Source: Laccaria trichodermophora
Lineage: Eukaryota; Basidiomycota; Agaricomycetes; Agaricales; Hydnangiaceae
Length of the DNA: 64,000 nucleotides
Direction: 5' to 3'
Assembly (NCBI GenBank): GCA_018417955.1
Contig: JACTVC010000009.1
Coordinates: forward strand, 1,452,939 to 1,516,938
Position 1 is the stretch's first letter; every line of letters begins with the position of its first letter. A program made the translations under genes and the position numbers. The notes beneath the pieces were generated by a model. The model worked only from the letters and a program-made list of their open reading frames with translations. It had not been told where the DNA came from and made no database searches. Of this stretch, positions 11,786-21,360 are shown in pieces.

Positions 11786-12904
11786 CTACAACACCGCCTG
11801 AGAAATGGGTCCAAAAATGTGTTCGTCACCTGGCAACCTGGAAACTTTGACCAAACCCAACCTCTTAGCCTCAAAATAATTCTGGAGGGCCGCCTCACGA
11901 GTGTTGAAGCTACAGTGAGAATTTCCGGAAATACCGGTGGTCAACGCACTAACATATGCCCTAGATTAAAAGGATATGAGATAATATGGTTGTCGGAGTC
12001 ATAGTCGACGACTTACCAGCTTTCAAACACTCCACATTGTCTTCCGACAACAACCGAGTAAAATTTGGCCCTAGACGACTGCTTGCGAGGCGAGGAATGA
12101 GGAGTTTGAAGCGTCGGCAGGCCACCGCGAGAACCAGGGAGGCTGTATGGTTCAACAAAGAATTAGACAAACGTGCAACGGTGGTGGTGCCAAAATCGTC
12201 TAACCTGTATTGCTGATATGGAAATGAACGAATTTCAACCAAACCGTCCTGCTGAACATCACCTCGACCATCGTTTTTAGATTTTTCGACGGAGACGTCA
12301 CCTCGACCATCTTGTTGAGATTTTTCGACGGATACGTCACCTCGACCATCTTGTTGAGATTTTTTGACGGAGACGTCAGCCCGTCCGTCTGGTTGATCAG
12401 CCTCCGGGTAACTGATGTGTGGATAGCCCGGGTGAAAGCTATAGACCTTCACCTGCCCTGGGCGGAACATGGGGGATGCAGCAGTGGAGGGCGAAAGCAC
12501 GGCGCCGTTAGTCAAAACACGACGCGGCGGGGTCAAACTTGCAGCAGGCTTTTGTTGAGAATTTTCGAGGGAGAGGTCGGCCAATCCCAGTAGTTCGTTC
12601 GGCGAAAGCACATCGTCATTGGTCAAAACGAGACGCGGCGGGGTCAAGCTTGCAGCAGCTTCTTGTTGGCCACGTTTCGGGCGGGTGGCGTAGTTGATTG
12701 GAGGCGGTGGTCCTGTAATTGAAAGACTCAGTTATCACGAAATTCATTGAGGGGAGAGAATCACCGTTCATGGTCAAGCTTGCAGCAGCTATTTGTTTGC
12801 CACGTTTCGGGCGGGTGGCATAGTTAATTGGAGGGGGTGGTCCTATAATCGAACAACTCAGTTGTCACGAAATTCGATGAGGGGAGAGAATCACCGTTCA
12901 TCAT
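11786..12904 (-). CDS. KDZ-associated small protein with viroplasmin/RNase H1-N-like C-terminus (copy 1)
   Basis: The first exon is tiny (MMNG, 12904-12894), then an intron, then the PPPPINYATRPK motif shared with copy 2. The middle is low-complexity, with LTPPRxVLTN repeated and a QQDGRGDVSVEKS repeat. The last exon (after an intron ending near 11951) encodes ALTTGISGNSHCSF, a helix AALQNYFEAKRLGLV and RLPGDEHIFGPIS, ending at TAG 11786-11788. This C-terminal pattern (GxxG, F, AxxxYxxAKxxGxV, PGDE, GP) matches copy 2 and the general pattern of the RNase H1 N-terminal domain, which binds RNA/DNA hybrids or dsRNA. The first strand (YYAVIVGKR in copy 2) is not obvious here, so this copy may be partly degenerate. 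The function is unknown; the fold is an inference from pattern. Confidence 0.62.
12641..12904 (-). repeat. 130-bp tandem duplication of exon 2 and intron in the small KDZ gene
   Basis: 12772-12904 and 12641-12771 are near-identical. Each carries ATGAACG, a splice donor GTGATTCTC, an intron ending in TAG or CAG, and an exon encoding PPPPINYATRPKRG, then AAASLT. Copy 2 of the element has the motif only once. Confidence 0.85.
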
Positions 12905-13159
12905 CAGAGGGGACTTTGAGAGGGGGAAAATTGCGTGTGGTGTTGAGCTGGTGGCCGACAAGTGAGAAACCTGGAAAATAAAGTTAGCTGATTTTGAAAG
13001 ACTTATTCGGAAACCAGAAAATTCTTCAATATCAGCCGATTTACGTTTTCTGTAGAAAACCGGCACCATCCACTTGCCACGTCAGTTGAACTCAACATCC
13101 ATCTAGAACATAAACAACCTTCGTTACAATACAGCCAACCTACTGCCGCATCGACGACC

Positions 13160-15896
13160 ATGACGCGCCGCAAATGGACCAGCCCACCACAAGAGAAATG
13201 GCTTAAGGAACGCCTTTCGGCCTTCACCGATTCCCAAGCCGACAAGAGAACATCAACTCATTTTTTTCCTGACATCCTCAAGGAATGGAGGAAGTTATGG
13301 CCTCTCGGAGAGCCTACAAAGGACGAACTTGCTACTGCTGGCAGTCCTGAGGAAGCTACCAAGGCAAAGAAGGATAAAGAGGACGAGGTACGTGAATGCC
13401 CTTGACGTAGAATATACACATCACTCACATGAATGGCAGCGGATCAAAAGTTGGTTTCATAACCACACTCGAGGCTCGACGTCAGGTTCGGGAACTCGGG
13501 GCGTTTTGAAGATCACGCAACCAAGGCTTCGCCAAGAATGGCAAGTCTATCAGACGATGACATACGAGGTTAAATGGAAGACCGTAATAGATAGTGAATG
13601 GGAGGCTTACAAGAAGAAATGGAATGAAGACAACCCTGGCATCAAGGTTCCTCAAGGGCGTTTTGCTTTCATGAACTCGTTCCTCAAAAGCAAGTACACG
13701 GAGGAAACAGAGGAAGTAAAGGCGGACGTCAGGAAGCGCCGGGCTGCGATGAAAGCCCAGATCGATGCAGAGACCGACGAACGAAATCAAGCCTACCAGA
13801 CGTGAGTAAAGGAAATGATGTGTCAGAAAGAGTCACATACCGTTTCCGCAGTGCCATTGATAAGCTTCCCCGCACTCTATCCCTGATGGGGGAATCAATC
13901 TCCAAGCAAACGGGATGGTTCGTGACTTTCCTAGTCGGAGGACCTGAACCACGTCAGAACGGTAAAATAATGACGTTCATGTAAGGCCATGCACTTTCCG
14001 TGGTGTCGTGTTCTTGCTAACTAGTGGATAAGGTTAAATTGTGGCAAGACGGGTGACGAATTGGACTTCGAAGGTTTTCTTGGAGAGGCCGCCTATGACG
14101 AACATATTGTCGACCCGTTTGACGATTTCCTACACAAGGCGTTCCGTAAGTCCTGTGCATAATAAGCCAATCGTTTGCTAACAAGTCATTAGCTGCTGAG
14201 CTCCGCATAGGAAGAGGGTTAAATTCGAAATCTAACTCACCTGAAGCAGTGGAGGAGAGCGGTACCGAAAACGCCGACGACAATGAGGTAGGCGTTGAGA
14301 ACAAAAATGGTGCCGTTAACGAGGAGGATGCCAATGAAAAAGTCGGCGTCGATAAGAGAGAAGGCCACAAGGACGTCGGCAGCGCGAGAGACGGAGAGAA
14401 GAAGAAGAAGGGAGAAGGTGTAAAAACCAAGAAAAAAGGCGGGAAGTCGGCGTACGAGCTCACTCGAGATGCAAATATTGCCCGAAACAAGGAGTTGTTG
14501 CGCCAAGCCATGGAGAAGTTCGAGATAGAATCCACAAAGAAAGGCGACAAGGAGGAATCGGGTACGCCGAAGGAGAAAGAAAGCGTTGGGGAAGAACAGG
14601 AAGGGAGTTCAGGCCCGCTCGAGAAAGAAAGCGTCGGGGAAGAACAGGGAAGGAGATTAGGTCCGCTCCAAGAATTGAGGTGAGGACACGCGTACCTTGC
14701 GTTGTACCCCAAACTGAACTCCCTTTATCAAGAAACGGGTCCTCTTCCACGACGCCTGAGAATGTCATGGTGAACGTCAACGGGATCAACGATAACTCCG
14801 AGGCTCGTGACCCACCGGAGATTGGAATCGTCAGATCGGACGAGCTGTCTCTGAGCGCTGTTGCAACAGCGCTCAAGGAGTCCTTCCCCCCTGCCTCCAC
14901 TCCTCCACCTCTGCCAGTGCCAACAGGCCCCGCCAGTACTAACCCAGTTGCATTTGAGCCCACGTTATCCGCCAGCCCGACCCATACTCCAGAACCTCTC
15001 ACCGCGCAAGAGCCACATTCAGCACCTACTTCCACTCAGCTCCCATCAGCTGTCACCCTGCCTGCTTCACTCGCGCCGTCTACCATAGCCGAGGACTCCA
15101 CTACCCCTTCTCAAGTGCACACGACACCTACAACCGCTGATGACGGCACACAGGACTCTGATATAGGAACGCCAATGGACGTCGATAGTGATGACGTGGC
15201 TTCTCGGCTTGCAGCTAATCCCCCTACTTGGCTTGTCAACACTGGTATGCCGGGTTACCTGCGCGGTATTTCGAAGGATAAGGCGTGGCAAGAGCTTATT
15301 AGCTCGCTCTTTCGTTTAGAAGGCGTGAATACGACTACTGGGGTAAGTTCCTATCTTTACTCAAGTTGTTATGCTACGACATACTGACCATACTTTGCAG
15401 AACTTACCGACCACTTCGCGTCCTGCTGAGGTTGCAGCATGGATCAAGAATAAGAAGAAGGAGGTACCGCCTGAGGTCAACCTGGATACCTATGGCTCGT
15501 CCTTCATGGCTTGGTGGTTTGCCATTCAGCCGACCTGGAGGTTGTCCGAGAACGCATCGTTCGTCTACGACACCCCGCCTGATGAGGATTGGCGATTACT
15601 CCGTAAAGGTGGATCTGCCGGCCTCTATACGGTTGTCGTCGCTCTTTCGTGGTGGATCCGAGCGTTGCCTTCGGATCTTCCCCCTTGCTTACGTGCGTGG
15701 TCGGCCGTCCAAGACGTTCAATGGGTCATCGATCAGATCTATAACATGGTCTCACATACCCACAAAGGAACCAAGCGAGGTTGCGAAGATCCTGCCCTCC
15801 CAGCCCCACAGTTAAGGAAGGCCAAAAGGTAAGTTTGAACACTTATATGGTTTTCATCAACTAACATATCCTTGGTGTAGATGTCGTTCCGGTTAA
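13160..15896 (+). CDS. KDZ-associated MTRRKW protein (copy 1), unknown function
   Basis: The start ATG 13160 gives MTRRKWTSPPQEKWLKERL, mirrored in copy 2. Exons begin at 13160, 13441 (IKSWFHNHTRG), near 13851, near 14034, near 14192, near 14731 and near 15401, with a last exon of 16 nt at 15881-15896 (AAA AG joined to ATGT, stop TAA). The N-terminal ~200 residues are basic and aromatic, with EWQVY, MTY and RFAFMNSFLKSKY conserved between copies. Next comes an acidic/Lys-rich segment with SAYELTRDANIARNKELL, a Pro/Ser/Thr linker and a Trp-rich C-terminal domain (AAWIKNKKK, FMAWWFAIQPTWR, GLYTVVVALSWWIRAL). It is divergent from the small gene, with about 255 bp between starts. The N-terminus could be a SANT/Myb-like DNA-binding unit, but I do not recognise the family. 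Conservation in both elements suggests a role in transposition or its regulation. Confidence 0.8.
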
Positions 15897-16142
15897 ATAT
15901 TTTCATCAACTCATCCTTTAATGTAGATGTTGTTCAGGTTGATCAAGTGCTTTCGTGACTCGTAGACACTGTCCCTGACACTCTTGACACCTTACATGCT
16001 GGTCATGAATTCAATTTCTCTTTTTGCCGTGCAAATTAATCCCAATTAAGCAGTATTGAAAGCTGCAATAAAAGTAATGAAAAGTGCTCTGAATAGATTT
16101 TGTAAGGTGCTGCATTGATATTTCTGTGCTAAGTAATCAAAA
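15897..16142. other. 3' flank of MTRRKW gene
   Basis: About 250 bp of A/T-rich sequence between the stop codon and the right minisatellite. A short repeat, TTTTCATCAACT then GTAGATGT, occurs near 15851-15883 and again near 15900-15930. Nothing else is recognisable. Confidence 0.4.
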
Positions 16143-17145
16143 TCAAAATGATATCACATGGATAGTGAATGAAATTCGCTTTATAGTGCCATGGATAATT
16201 AATGATATCGCAATGATGTTGGTCAGATAAGTAATGAAAATTCCAATAATATCCCCCAGGCATCTAATGAAAATCACAATGATATCGGCCAGATAACTAA
16301 TGAAAATCGCAATGATATTGGCCAAGTAGCTAATGAAATTTCCAATAATATCGCCCATGTATCTAATGAAAATGACAATGATATCGCCCAGGTATCTAAT
16401 GAAAATGACAATGATATCGGCCAGATAAATAATGAAAATCGCAATGATATTGGCCAAGTAGGTAATGAAATTTCCAATGATATTGCCCAGGTTTCTAATG
16501 AAAATCACAATGATATTGGCCAAGTAGCTAATGAAATTTCCAATGATATCGCCCAGGTTTCTAATGAAAATCGCAATGATATTGGCCAAGTAGCTAATGA
16601 AATTGCCAATGATATCGCCCAGGTTTCTAATGAAAATCACAATGATATCGGCCAGATAAATAATGAAAATCGCAATGATATTGGCCAAGTAGCTAATGAA
16701 ATTGCCAATGATATCGCCCAGGTTTCTAATGAAAATCGCAATGATATCGGCCAGATAAATAATGAAAATCGCAATGATATTGGCCAAGTAGCTAATGAAA
16801 TTTCCAATGATATCGCCCAGGTTTCTAATGAAAATCACAATGATATCGGCCAGATAAATAATGAAAATCGCAATGATATTGGCCAAGTAGCTAATGAAAT
16901 TTCCAATGATATCGCCCAGGTTTCTAATGAAAATCGCAATGATATCGGCCAGATAAATAATGAAAATCGCAATGATATTGGCCAAGTAGCTAATGAAATT
17001 TCCAATGATATCGCCCATGTATCTAATGAAAATGACAATGATATTGGCCAGATAACTAATGAAAATCACAATGATATCAGTCAGATAACTAATGAAAATC
17101 GCAATGATATTGGCCAAGTAGCTAATGAAAATTGCCTAATGAAAA
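16143..17145. repeat. Right subterminal minisatellite of KDZ-1, inverted 33-bp units
   Basis: About 30 units of the same 33-bp repeat as 5291-6545, in the opposite orientation (GGCCAAGTAGCTAATGAAAT, GGCCAGATAAATAATGAAAA, GCCCAGGTTTCTAATGAAAA with AATGATATC or AATGATATT between). A 324-residue minus-strand frame runs through it but is pure repeat (YLANIIAIFI-type). Confidence 0.95.
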
Positions 17146-17149
17146 GGCA

Positions 17150-17249
17150 TGGTAACTGGAATGATGCCTATCATAAAGACTGTGGACTTATACACAGGGA
17201 GCCCTAGGCAGTTACCTTATTTTTATGATAAAGGTGGTACCCACTAGTG
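17150..17249 (-). repeat. KDZ-1 right terminal inverted repeat
   Basis: Reverse complement of the left terminus, with blocks TATCATAAAGACTGTGGACT, GCCCTAGGCAGTTACCTTAT and GGTGGTACCCACTAGTG. It abuts gypsy integrase sequence; the codons CR of the integrase are followed directly by the element. Confidence 0.88.
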
Positions 17250-20200
17250 ACCTGCAGACAATGTGTTTGACAAATAACTCTGCGAATTCCTCAGCGGTGA
17301 GGCCCGTCGTACATGGAATGAACGTTCCCTGTTTAGTGAGTCTATCTACTACCACGAAAATTGCATTGAAGTTGTCGGACCAGGGCAGATTCACTATGAA
17401 ATCCATGGCTATGGACTGATACGGACGCGAAGGAATGGGGTTAGGTATCAAAAACCCGAACTTATTGAAATTCCTGAATTTAGTCTTCTGGCAGGCATCG
17501 CAAGACTTGCAATATTCCAGTACGTCACTTTTCATTCTTTTCCAGTAGAACTTCTGGCTTAATTTTTGCCATAGACGCTCTGGTCCTGCGTGAGCCGACT
17601 CTAGCGGATTCTCGTGGGCCTCCCTCAAGACTAGATTTCGTTTCGACTTGGGGACGCATAAGCGTGGCTGGTAGTCCTCGTCCAGGAAGAATAGTAAGCC
17701 TCTTTGATCTTTTAGAAATCTTCCATCTTGCTTCCAATTATCTACTTCGCGCTTCTCGTCCTTCCAAACTGTTCTAAACGAATGATCCAGCTCGTAATCT
17801 TTCACCCAATCTTTGATGAACTCTGGGTCCATTTCTACGTGTAGATTTGGGGCTGGGTTGGAGGCATCCCAGTAATCCTCCCCGACCGGCAAGGTGTCCA
17901 ACGTCTCGTCGTCTTGCAACGATGGATTCCTCAAGTCAGTGTCTTCCGCTTCAGCCTCATCTTCGTCGTCCGAGAATGCTTCCGTTGACCAGGTTGATTT
18001 CAGCCCTTCAATACATTCCTTGATGCCCCAAGCTACGAAGGTTTCTTTAAACAAAGGACGGGCGAAAGTGCGCTCCTGTTCTTCGGCGTGGGAGGAGTCC
18101 GTCATTATGCTTGGACCCGGATCAATCCCTGGAGATGTGTGCTCAGGTGCCGCTCGAGGTAGACGAGACAAAGGGTCTACGTTAGAGTGCACTCTCCCTG
18201 CCCTGTGTATAATTTCTAAACCAGGTGCGTATGCGGAGAAGACCGCTCCCCACGCCGCTAGCCGACGATTGGAATTTTCATATGTGCGTGCCCATTGGAG
18301 TGCGGAGTGATCCGTAACCAGTAAAATCCTTTCGCCTTCGATGTACGGCTGGAATTTGACTAGGCCTTCTTTAGCTGCTAAAGCTTCTCTTTCGGTGGTC
18401 GAATAACGAGTTTCTGCGCCTTTGAAAGTCCTCGACCAGTACGCTATGACACGCTCAACGTGTACCATCGACGAATCAAAGTCTGCACCCCATTGGTCGT
18501 CCGCTGGGCTGTCCTGTGTCTTCGTGCTCAAAGTCGTAGTCAGTTTGGGAGGTGGTAATCCTTCGTCGTACGCTTTCCTTAGGCGCTGGTACGCTTTCGT
18601 TCCTTTGAGGTCTTTGACTTGAATTGGCTGAACTTGTTGTAGAGCACATCCGGCTGCTTCATCTGATGCATCTGTGTACAGTCGATAAGGTCTGCCTTCT
18701 ATGGGGTGACCCAAAACTGGGCTCGAACGCAGAGCGTCTTTCGAAGCTTGGAAGGCATGTTCCTCTTTGGCCCCCCATTTCCACTTGCATCCCTTGCGCA
18801 TTAGCTGAAATAGCGGGGCGCAAATAAAAGCGTAGTAAGGGATGAAAGCTGAAAAATATACGACCATGCCCAGAAAAGCTTGCAACTGTGACAACTTCTT
18901 GGGCCTCTCCAGTTCCAAGATCGCTTTAACTTTTTCCAAGTGAGTCGAAAGACCCAGTCTCGAAACCTTATGCCCTAATAGAAGAATCGAACCGTAAAAC
19001 AGGTGACATTTATTCGGCGAAAGCGTGATACCCGCTGTCTCAATGGCCTCCAGCACTTTGTCTAAGTGCGTTATATGATCTTCGTAGGATTTTGAGAAAA
19101 CCACTATGTCGTCGATATAGACTAGGCAAAACAACCAAAGGTAGGGTGCTAGAATGCCCTGCATCACTCTCTGAAAGATAGAGGGCCCGTTTCTCAAGCC
19201 AAAGGGCATCCTTTTGAACTGGAATAACCCCCGGTGAGTGCGAAACGCGGTTTTCTCTACATCCTCCTCGTCGAGCTCTAACTGTGTGAAACCTGATAGA
19301 GCGTCCAACGAGGACAAGACCTGAGCTCCTGAGAGCGACGACAGAATCTCGGACTGGCGTGGGATTGGGAATTCGTCGGGGATTGTGACCGCATTCAATT
19401 TCCGATAATCGACACAGAATCTTGGCTTGCCGTTCCGGTATGCGATGACTACTGGCGCGCTCCACAGACTAATGGAAGGCTCGATCACATCCTGTTCGAA
19501 CCACTTGTCCATTTGTTCGTCCATCACGCGCCTTTTCTCCGGGGAGCTACCGTACATTGGTACAGCTATCGGGACCTGACCGTCTACTGTTCGGATGTGA
19601 ACTTTTGTAGGTAAGTGTCCTAACCTCCCATCAAATCCGAAAGCCTTCTGCCGTTTATGCAGCATTGTCCAGGCTTGAGTCTTTAGGTGCTCTGGTAAGG
19701 TGCCTACGTCGATTAGCTCTTCCATTTGTGCTGATGGATAATCTGTAAGGTCGGGCATGGCGGCGGTTTTCGGTCCGTATTCCTCCTCTTCTTCCGGGAT
19801 TGGGTGACTGGATGCCGTTGGATTGTCGCTCGCTGAGTTCTCTGTCTGCATTTGTGCCTCGATGATAGTCGTGATAGCCGTAGCGTGTCTGGTAAGAACT
19901 TCTACTCTTTCCATTGAAGCAGGGGTCTCAAAGAAATCGTTTGGGTCGTGCAGTGATCCTATGACTTCCCCTCGGCGCACATATCTAGGTTGGTCCGTAG
20001 GGTTGGCAATCGGAACCCAAGGGTTGCGGGCAGAAATCAGCGTGTTCGGTACAGCGAAGTACGAATCGTTTGCATTAGCCAGTAGACTTTTTTGTACTAG
20101 CCAGTCCTTATCTGCCTCGAATTGACCATCTACTTTAATACGACGACAGCTATGAGGTTTCAGAATGTAATCTTCGGAAGCTCTCACTGTCTTCTCTTCG

Positions 20201-20626
20201 ACGCCAAACTTGACTTTGCGACGATGTCGCCTAGCTTTTTCCCGCCTATGATTTTTGGCTTTGACGAATTTATTCACCAACAAGGTACTCTGCCTCATTC
20301 TGTCAAAGTCGGTAGTCCGGTCCACTCGTTCCGCCACGATCTCATGCTCCAGGCCCGCGAAATGAATCTTAGTCCCCGTCTCGACGTTTCTGGTGACGGC
20401 TAGCTCGTAGTTCAGCTGGTAATCCTCTCCCAGAAGTATCGGCACCGTCATGTTTGGAACTACGTATGCCTCCGCTTCCGATTCCAGGAGTACTCCATCC
20501 GTTGTTTCCATGAAGATGGGAATTTGAACGTAGCCCTTGAGCCTCTCGTTCTTATCTGTAAGTTGCCATAACTTCATTCTCATTCCTTGCTGGATACGAG
20601 GCGCTCCTTTCAGGCTGTTGAAGAAC
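17250..20626 (-). pseudogene. Gypsy pol half: protease end, RT, RNase H, integrase (partial)
   Basis: Read on the minus strand from the KDZ-2 junction: the end of the aspartic protease and a linker, then reverse transcriptase (CVDYRKLNAVTIPDEFPIP, ALSGFTQLELDEED, RMPFGLRNGPSIFQRVM, catalytic LVYIDDIVVFS), the RNase H domain (YRLYTDASDEAAGCAL, TTEREALAAKEGL, LLVTDHSALQWAR, GRVHSNVDPLSRLPR) and the integrase. The integrase has the H-H-C-C finger (ESAHAGPERLWQK ... YCKSCDACQKTK) and the first Asp (AMDFIVNLPW) of the DDE triad. The frame ends at VKHIVCR, where KDZ-1 starts, so the other two catalytic residues and any C-terminal domain are missing. It is not functional. Confidence 0.92.
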
Positions 20627-20699
20627 GATGGGTGGTAACCACTTATATGATAAAAACCAGACATCTGCCTGGAGGGCGATATCCTCAGTGCCTTGAGGT

Positions 20700-21360
20700 T
20701 CAATGAGACATTTCATTCTTACCCCCAGGATATTTCATTGTACTTTTCATATGGATGCCTGGCGCTTTCAATAGATATTTCATTTCTAGCCCCAGGATAT
20801 TTCATTTCATTTCATTTAAATGCCTGGCACTTTCATTGATATTTCATTCTCAATCCCAGGATATTTCATTGTACTTTTCATATGGATGCCTGGTGCTTTC
20901 AATAGATATTTCATTTCTAGCCCCAGGATATTTCATTTCATTTCATTTAAATGCCTGGCACTTTCATTGATATTTCATTCTCAATCCCAGGATATTTCAT
21001 TGTACTTTTCATATGGATGCCTGGCGCTTTCAATAGATATTTCATTTCTAGCCCCAGGATATTTCTTTTCTTTTCATTTAAATGCCTGGCAATTTCATTG
21101 GATATTTCATTCTTACCTCCTGGATATTTCATTGCCTTTCTCATATGGATGCCTGGCGCTTTCAATAGATATTTCATTTCTAGCCCTAGGACATTTCATT
21201 TTTCATTTCATTTGAATGCCTGGCACTTTCATTGGATATTTCATTCTTACCTCCTGGATATTTCATTGCCTTTCTCATATGGATGCCTGGCGCTTTCAAT
21301 AGATATTTCATTCTTAGCTCTAGGATATTTCATTTTTCTTTTCATTTGAATGCCAAAGTT
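20700..21360. repeat. Left subterminal minisatellite of KDZ-2
   Basis: Higher-order unit of about 131 bp made of sub-units of roughly 33 bp. Recurrent strings are TTTCATATGGATGCCTGGCG, CTTTCAATAGATATTTCATT, AGCCCCAGGATATTTCATT and AAATGCCTGGCACTTTCATT. About five copies. The open frames through it are repeat-only. Confidence 0.92.

Larger units (their letters stand above)
5178..17249. mobile_element. KDZ DNA transposon, copy 1 (~12.1 kb)
   Basis: The left end (from about 5178, GACTGGTGGGTACCAC) and the reverse complement of the right end (to about 17249, CACTAGTGGGTACCACC) are inverted repeats. They continue through TTTATCATA, AAATAAGGTAACTGCC and CTCCCTGTGTATAAGTCCAC. Inside each lies a 33-bp-unit minisatellite in inverted orientation, then the genes: KDZ transposase (minus), viroplasmin-like protein (minus) and MTRRKW protein (plus). 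The flanking octamers differ (GAGCACTG left, ACCTGCAG right) and the flanks belong to different elements: hAT on the left, gypsy integrase on the right. The unit is complete but probably not in its original insertion context. Confidence 0.88.

Noticed and set aside
13160..15896. MTRRKW protein as a TET/JBP dioxygenase, as found in other fungal KDZ elements
   Set aside because: No HxD...H metal-binding pattern or related conserved block is visible.
16143..17117. A 324-residue minus-strand open frame (YLANIIAIFI repeats) and similar frames at 5375-6587
   Set aside because: They translate a 33-bp minisatellite whose unit length is a multiple of three; 1-bp insertions shift frames freely and there is no conserved start.
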